This document shows positions 46,075 through 50,507 of a stretch of DNA of 50,507 bases, piece after piece. Position numbers and translations under genes: made by a program. The notes beneath the pieces were generated by a model. That model saw nothing but the letters and a program-made list of their open reading frames with translations. It did not search any database and was not told where the DNA came from. Source of the DNA: Gnetum montanum (taxonomy: Eukaryota; Streptophyta; Gnetopsida; Gnetales; Gnetaceae); contig MNCI01023710.1 of assembly GCA_015680685.1 (NCBI GenBank), positions 23,009 through 73,515 of the forward strand, in the 5' to 3' direction. How positions within the stretch are numbered: the first letter of the stretch is position 1; the number at the start of each line of letters is the position of its first letter.

Positions 46075-46740
46075 ATGCTAAAGAAAAAATTAAGAAAACA
46101 TCCTTTCTTCAAGAAAATTCCAAAAAAGGTTGGTAGAGTTAGGACTTCATTAAATCATGTTCCTTATATGATGAATCTTCCTGCAAACACTATGCTTCTG
46201 CAACAACTAGATCAGAAAATTAGAACTATCATGCTAACAAATATAGTATCATATTGGATAAAGGCAAGGACAATTCCCAGGAAAATAATTGATCTAAAAA
46301 TTCCTTTGATTGATTTACAAGTAGCTAGAAATTCACCATGCAAAGCTCTATTGGATTCAAGTTTTGGAGTAAACTTGATATTCCAAGAAACATACAAGGC
46401 ATGAAACCTACCACCCTTAAGGAAGTGCAACATAAGGTTAGAGCTTGCAAATTAACTATTCACCATTTCTTTAAGATAGATAGAAGATGTGGTGATCACC
46501 ATTAATGGGTGGTCTTATCTAGTAGATTTCTTAGTGATCGATGTGAAGAATGAAGAATGATAACAAGGAATTCCCTATCATTATGGGAAGAGCATGTCTT
46601 AGCACAATAGATTCTAAGTTAGGGATGGGAAATTTATTTGTGGAAATTTCTAAGGAAGATGAGCAAGGAGCCATATAGACGCAAATANAAAATTTCTAAG
46701 GAAGATGAGCAAGGAGCCATATAGACGCAAATAATTCCAT
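46075..46740 (+). pseudogene. E6 aspartic protease region
   Basis: An open frame 46075-46404 covers HPFFKKIPKKVGRVRTSLNH and the linker up to the active-site loop KALLDSSFGVNLIF (Asp codon at 46354-46356). Here the Gly of DSG is displaced by an extra Ser-Phe. After a frameshift, EFPIIMGRACLSTIDSKLGM and NLFVEISKEDEQGA follow (about 46570-46675), the conserved C-terminal segment. The N at 46688 sits at its end, with a 44-bp flank duplicated. RT, RNase H and the integrase core that should follow are absent. Confidence 0.7.
46644..46733. other. assembly gap N with duplicated 44-bp flank
   Basis: 46644-46687 and 46690-46733 are identical around the N at 46688 (one extra A follows the N). It repeats the end of the E6 protease (ISKEDEQGA). 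Confidence 0.85.
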
Positions 46741-47280
46741 GCATAACTGAAGGTAATGAAGGGTATAGTTGTGAATCAAAACTATAAAATATCAACACAA
46801 TCCTCACACCAGTTCACAACACATATGAGAAACAAGTGTATGTACAAGAAGGAACAAGGGTCGCTAAACCAAAGAATACCCAGTGGCCAAAACCTGGGAT
46901 CATAAAATGATCTAAAACATGCATGAAAACATCTAAGTTACTTATTAACTCCAATTCCAAGAAAATTATCCAAATTGAGAACTTACAAAAGAATAGCTTA
47001 AACCATAATCATACACCAATAAATAGTGGAAATGGGGACTCAAATTTTAAATTTAAGAATAAACAAGAAAGTATACTTGGGCCTTTTGAAATGGAAAGAT
47101 CATCTAGTACAATGGGATATATGTGAACAAACCAAAACATGATTATTTTCAATAATACGTGGGATAACAACCAAAAAACTAAATCACTAAGGATCATAGA
47201 TGAAAAACCTAGAGTGTATGATCCAAGGGATCTAGGGTCCATTTTCCTAATACTCGTCCATCAGTTCAATTTTAGGGGAG
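46741..47280 (+). pseudogene. E6 region after PR: possible integrase C-terminal remnant
   Basis: An open stretch 46923-47126 ends ESILGPFEMERSSSTMGYM, which may be the GPF/GPYEV motif of a gypsy integrase C-terminal domain; IDEKPRVYDPRDL follows. No RT, RNase H or D-D-E core lies between PR and this point (about 180 bases), so roughly 3 kb typical for these elements has been deleted. The purine block TTTTAGGGGAGA (47267-47278) takes the place of the post-integrase G-run seen in E3 and E4. Confidence 0.4.
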
Positions 47281-48841
47281 ATTCCTTACCTTGACGTAGG
47301 AATTAATAAGTACTTTTCAACTTTTTATTTTAAAATTCTTTTTGGTTTACAATTTTTTGTATAATTTTCAAATTTCTTACCAATTTTTCATATTCTTTGA
47401 TATATTTGCATTTTCTTAAAACTTTTGCATTTCTTAATCATTTTCTATTCTTTGATATTTTTCAAATTCTTTCTCTATTCTTCTATTTTTTTCTATAATT
47501 TTCACTACCTATTTTGTACATGTTTTTTTTTGATTTTCCAATAAACACACATGGAATAAAGTAATATGTAGTCCCAATAAGGTGAAGATTTCTCTATATT
47601 ATCAAATCATAAGGGACTGGTTACCTATACAATGAGACCATGACATCCATCCATCCATTCCGATAATAAGAGGTTCTTACCATGGATATAATGATATTCT
47701 TTTCACAATAAAACTAAGAATAAACTTGTGATCATTATGCCTCGATAGAGGAGTGAAGAACCAAATGGAAATGACAAGGGTGTGACATCAAGGGGACTTG
47801 TGAATTCTCTTGGAATATTGCTATTGGTTCTATCCTATTATTAAGGATGTATTATTTTCTTGAAGATATAACAAAAAATGGAAGTAAGAGTACAATAAGT
47901 ACTGCCTTACCATGTCACTATAAAGACATGTTACCCATACCTAAAGGTAGTCCTTTGGTAAGATCAACATAGTCAAAAATGAAATCTAGGCACAAAATCA
48001 ATTTTTGGGGGGTCTTACTAGAAAGACATGTTACCCATGCCTAAAGGTAGGAAACTTCTAAAGGATCTTAAAAATAAAGAGTGCAACTAATAAACTCCTT
48101 CATTGAACAACATGCCAAGTGATAATACTCCTTGCAATAGTGGTAGTCTTATGGTTGTGAGTCCTAGGGATGAAACAATGTGATGTCACTAGAAAGTGGT
48201 TTGGACATGGTTTGAATCATGGAAAAAAACACTAATGATTACTTTAACCATTGATTACACACAAGAATTCATTATGTCTATGGTAAGATACCTCATGTCC
48301 CAATTTTAGCAATCCCTTCTACAATTCAGCTCACCTCACTATATATTTAATAATAACTTTATGGGTTTGTATAATATAGTGTTATTCTTTTAATCTAGCG
48401 ATATTATCATGTGTATTTTTATAGATAGATATGTCTTACGTTCAACTCCTTGAGTGCCTACAAACACTTTTAGGCATGGTTATACAAGGGCACTAAGCGA
48501 TGGGACCTACTTTGGGGAGGACTCACTTATATAACTCTTGTATTCATACTTGACAAGCACTGTCACATCATCTTGTGCTTTCAAAAATAATCAAGATTTA
48601 ATAAATACTTCCCATACCATCTAATAATTTGTAAATATATTTGAAATTCTTAACCCATCTCTTATCCATTAAATAAAATTTTGTTGACCAAGATTCCTTC
48701 CTTATGACCTTTTAAAGCCAAATTTTCAAAAATTGTATATCATTAATGGCCAAGACCCTTTGGAAAAGCTTCACATCTTCCAAACATTCTAACTGACTTA
48801 TTTTTCCTAGAAAATTCAATGAAGATTTGAAAATTTTTTTA
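47281..48841 (+). mobile_element. E6 3' non-coding region
   Basis: Reverse-complement match to 4666-5664 of E3 and to parts of 10276-12210 of E4: the AAGAGGTTCTTACCATGGATATAATGATATTC-like block, two CTAGAAAGACATGTTACCCATGCCTAAAGG-like motifs (near 47925 and 48025) and the CCTACTTTGGGGA block near 48510. No coding capacity. Confidence 0.55.
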
Positions 48842-49105
48842 TGATGACATCGTAGCTATGAAATTGCAGCCCCTACAATGTCATGCATATAAATATAGTA
48901 TATATGCATTGGAGTTAGTAAAATTTTTCATTCCTTCATTTTCTAGCAAGAGAAGTTTTTCTAGTTTTTCCTCAAATATCTTATACACTAATTTCCCAAG
49001 GCCACAACTTTGTCCCTGTAGCCCTAATTTTTGCAATTCTTAAACCTTGTTGATCTTGGAGTGCTCAACTTAGTTGTGAAGGGGTACATTGCATGGTACA
49101 TTTGA
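48842..49105 (+). repeat. possible truncated E6 3' LTR
   Basis: Starts TGATGACATCG, has a TATA box (CATATAAATATAG, about 48884-48896) and ends near GGGGTACATTGCATGG, which recalls the GGGGTACCTCATCACTCATCA end of the other LTRs. It is only about 260 bases long and diverged from 42284-43164, so a deletion or a different family must be assumed. Confidence 0.35.
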
Positions 49106-49490
49106 AAATTTAAGCCAAAAATTTCTAACACCTAGAGGATATTATAAAGGATAAGCATAAAAAATTAATAAGAAGATCACCATAAATCAATTAAAATTAA
49201 GCCAAAGAACCTTATTAATTCTCCTAATTAACCATACCAACTATTTAAAAGCATAATAAGCAAGAAAAGATAACTGTGAAAGGTCATAAGTAATTAAAGA
49301 TATAACACTCAAAAGGGTTTCCTTTTGAAAATTTTTCTAACTCTATAATCATAATAAGATAAGAACTTGATCTAACCAAGGGTACAAGGAAGATAAAGGA
49401 CCATTAAGAATCAATTTAAATACTTTAATAATTTCAAACCTTTGTTGATTGTAGATTGCCCCAAAGAGACCAATAGCTGAAGGACCTTCC
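49106..49490. other. AT-rich stretch
   Basis: No coding signal. Lies between the possible LTR end and the gag-like region; might be 5' leader of that element. Confidence 0.3.
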
Positions 49491-50507
49491 CAACATTGGA
49501 GCAAAATACTAAGAGGACATGGGAGAGGCCAACTAGGAGAACAAATTCCCCAAGTAGAACATGCAGAGTAGGAGGCCCAATCATACAACATTCTTCAACA
49601 AACTCCTACCACCAAGCACTTATCCCAAGGAGAGGTAGAACTCACACTATCTCTAGAATTCCTCTAGGCCATATAAGAAAAATTTATCATGCTCATAGTC
49701 ATTATGGAATTGAACTTTGATTATTTCATAGAATTTGATCCAGAAGTAGTGAAGATACAACTCTAAGGATCTCCACTATGGCCTATCCTATCCAATAGTG
49801 GTGAATGATATCTACGAGAAACTTATCAATTTTGACAAAACAAACAATCTGATGCAATAGTAAAAATTGGAGTATATATGCCATACTCAGTAGAGGCAAT
49901 TGCCAAGGCTATCAACATTCCAAATGAAGAAGCCAATGTGGCATAAATTTTAACAAGATTAGACACCAATGCCAAAAGGTTGTGGTTATAAAGGTCATAC
50001 AAGAAAGAAGGCAATGATTATGGCAAATTCATAGTTGAAGAGAAGATATATTTCAAGATTGGAACCTATCATTTGTTTTGGACTAAAAGGCTTAATAGGA
50101 TATCAATATATGTGGCTAAAGGAAGTACCATTCTGATGGGAAATTTTAATGTCAACATCACCCATTTTTTCTTCCTCAAAATCCAAAGGTAGTTTGAAGA
50201 GAAGAAGGTAAGGAAACTAATACTTCCATTTCCTTGCCTTATTTGAAAGCTATGGTAATAAGCCAAAATCCTAGAATATAATGATGATGTCTCAAGGAAG
50301 GCCCCAATTCTTCCTACACAAAGATGTTTAAGCCAGTTCCACTAAAGAAAGATTAGCTAGAGAAGCCAGTAGGTACTAAGAAAGTTGTATATTTCATCCT
50401 TGCCAACAACATTCTAACTATTGGTCAGCAACAACAAGTAGGACCTAGTAGCCAGCCACAAGTTGAATACCCACAATAATAATAACAATACATACCACCA
50501 CCACCAC
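49491..50507 (+). pseudogene. gag-like coding region of another retroelement, runs off the edge
   Basis: Plus-strand coding remnant with few stops. Visible: ELNFDYFIEFDPEVVK (about 49706-49755); GVYMPYSVEAIAKAINIPNE then EANVA and a stop, LTRLDTNAKRL (about 49870-49985); EGNDYGKFIVEEKIYFKIGT and WTKRLNRISIYVAKGSTILM (about 50008-50140); after a frameshift LKEGPNSSYTKMFKPVPLKK and a Gln/Pro-rich tail ending PPPP at the edge. The 'xxxxSVEAIAKAI..P' pattern and length recall the N-terminal domain of some plant gag or 'putative plant transposon protein' families, but I could not confirm this. It is distinct from the E1-E6 gag. Confidence 0.45.

Overview
The window looks like intergenic DNA of a large, repeat-rich seed-plant genome, most likely a gymnosperm (conifer-like). 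This is inferred from AT-rich sequence, old nested gypsy-type elements, LINE remnants and only two gene-like loci (a phytocyanin and a papain-type protease). No bacterial operon, CRISPR array, rRNA or tRNA gene was seen. Single Ns at 10557, 25289, 39237 and 46688 are assembly gaps.

Left part (1-24934): a nest of LTR retrotransposons on the minus strand, here called E1 to E5. They are Ty3/gypsy of Athila/Tat type, judged from a tRNA-Asp-like primer site (PBS), a gag knuckle ending EHPxGxC, and the order PR-RT-RNase H-IN. E4 (9396-19477) is complete in structure and sits inside the gag spacer of E3 with a 5-bp target duplication (GTTGG/ATTGG). E3 resumes on both sides (4666-9395 and 19478-about 20250). 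E2 (5' LTR 3805-4665) interrupts the 3' region of E3. E1 (5' LTR 1125-2047) interrupts the gag of E2. E5 (PBS and LTR 24040-24934, gag, PR, start of RT) is fused to E3 near 20250. LTRs are about 0.86-0.92 kb, begin TGAT and end ATCA. All coding regions carry stops and frameshifts.

Middle part (24935-36523): a plus-strand LINE remnant (endonuclease, RT and two C-terminal ends, 25170-28905) meets a minus-strand LINE RT fragment (28906-29890). Next come an unidentified exon-like segment (29888-30003, +) and a broken papain-family protease gene (30135-30511, -): a signal peptide joined out of frame to the C-terminal catalytic half. About 260-bp tandem repeats carrying five copies of CATGCAAAGAT lie on its upstream side. 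A copia-type solo LTR (32428-32952) and a short inverted-repeat element (33997-34223) follow. The best gene is a two-exon phytocyanin (35403-36500, +) that lacks most copper-site residues and has a frameshifting deletion at its C-terminus.

Right part (36524-50507): repeat-derived non-coding DNA, then a plus-strand Athila-like element (E6: LTR 42284-43164, PBS, gag, PR, no RT or catalytic IN, 3' non-coding region to about 48840). A degenerate gag-like coding region of another element runs off the right edge. I did not find a convincing new multi-gene system. The most unusual signals are the GATATC palindrome module in the LTR promoters, duplicated polypurine motifs in E4, the RY-like repeat block beside the protease relic, and the ligand-poor phytocyanin.
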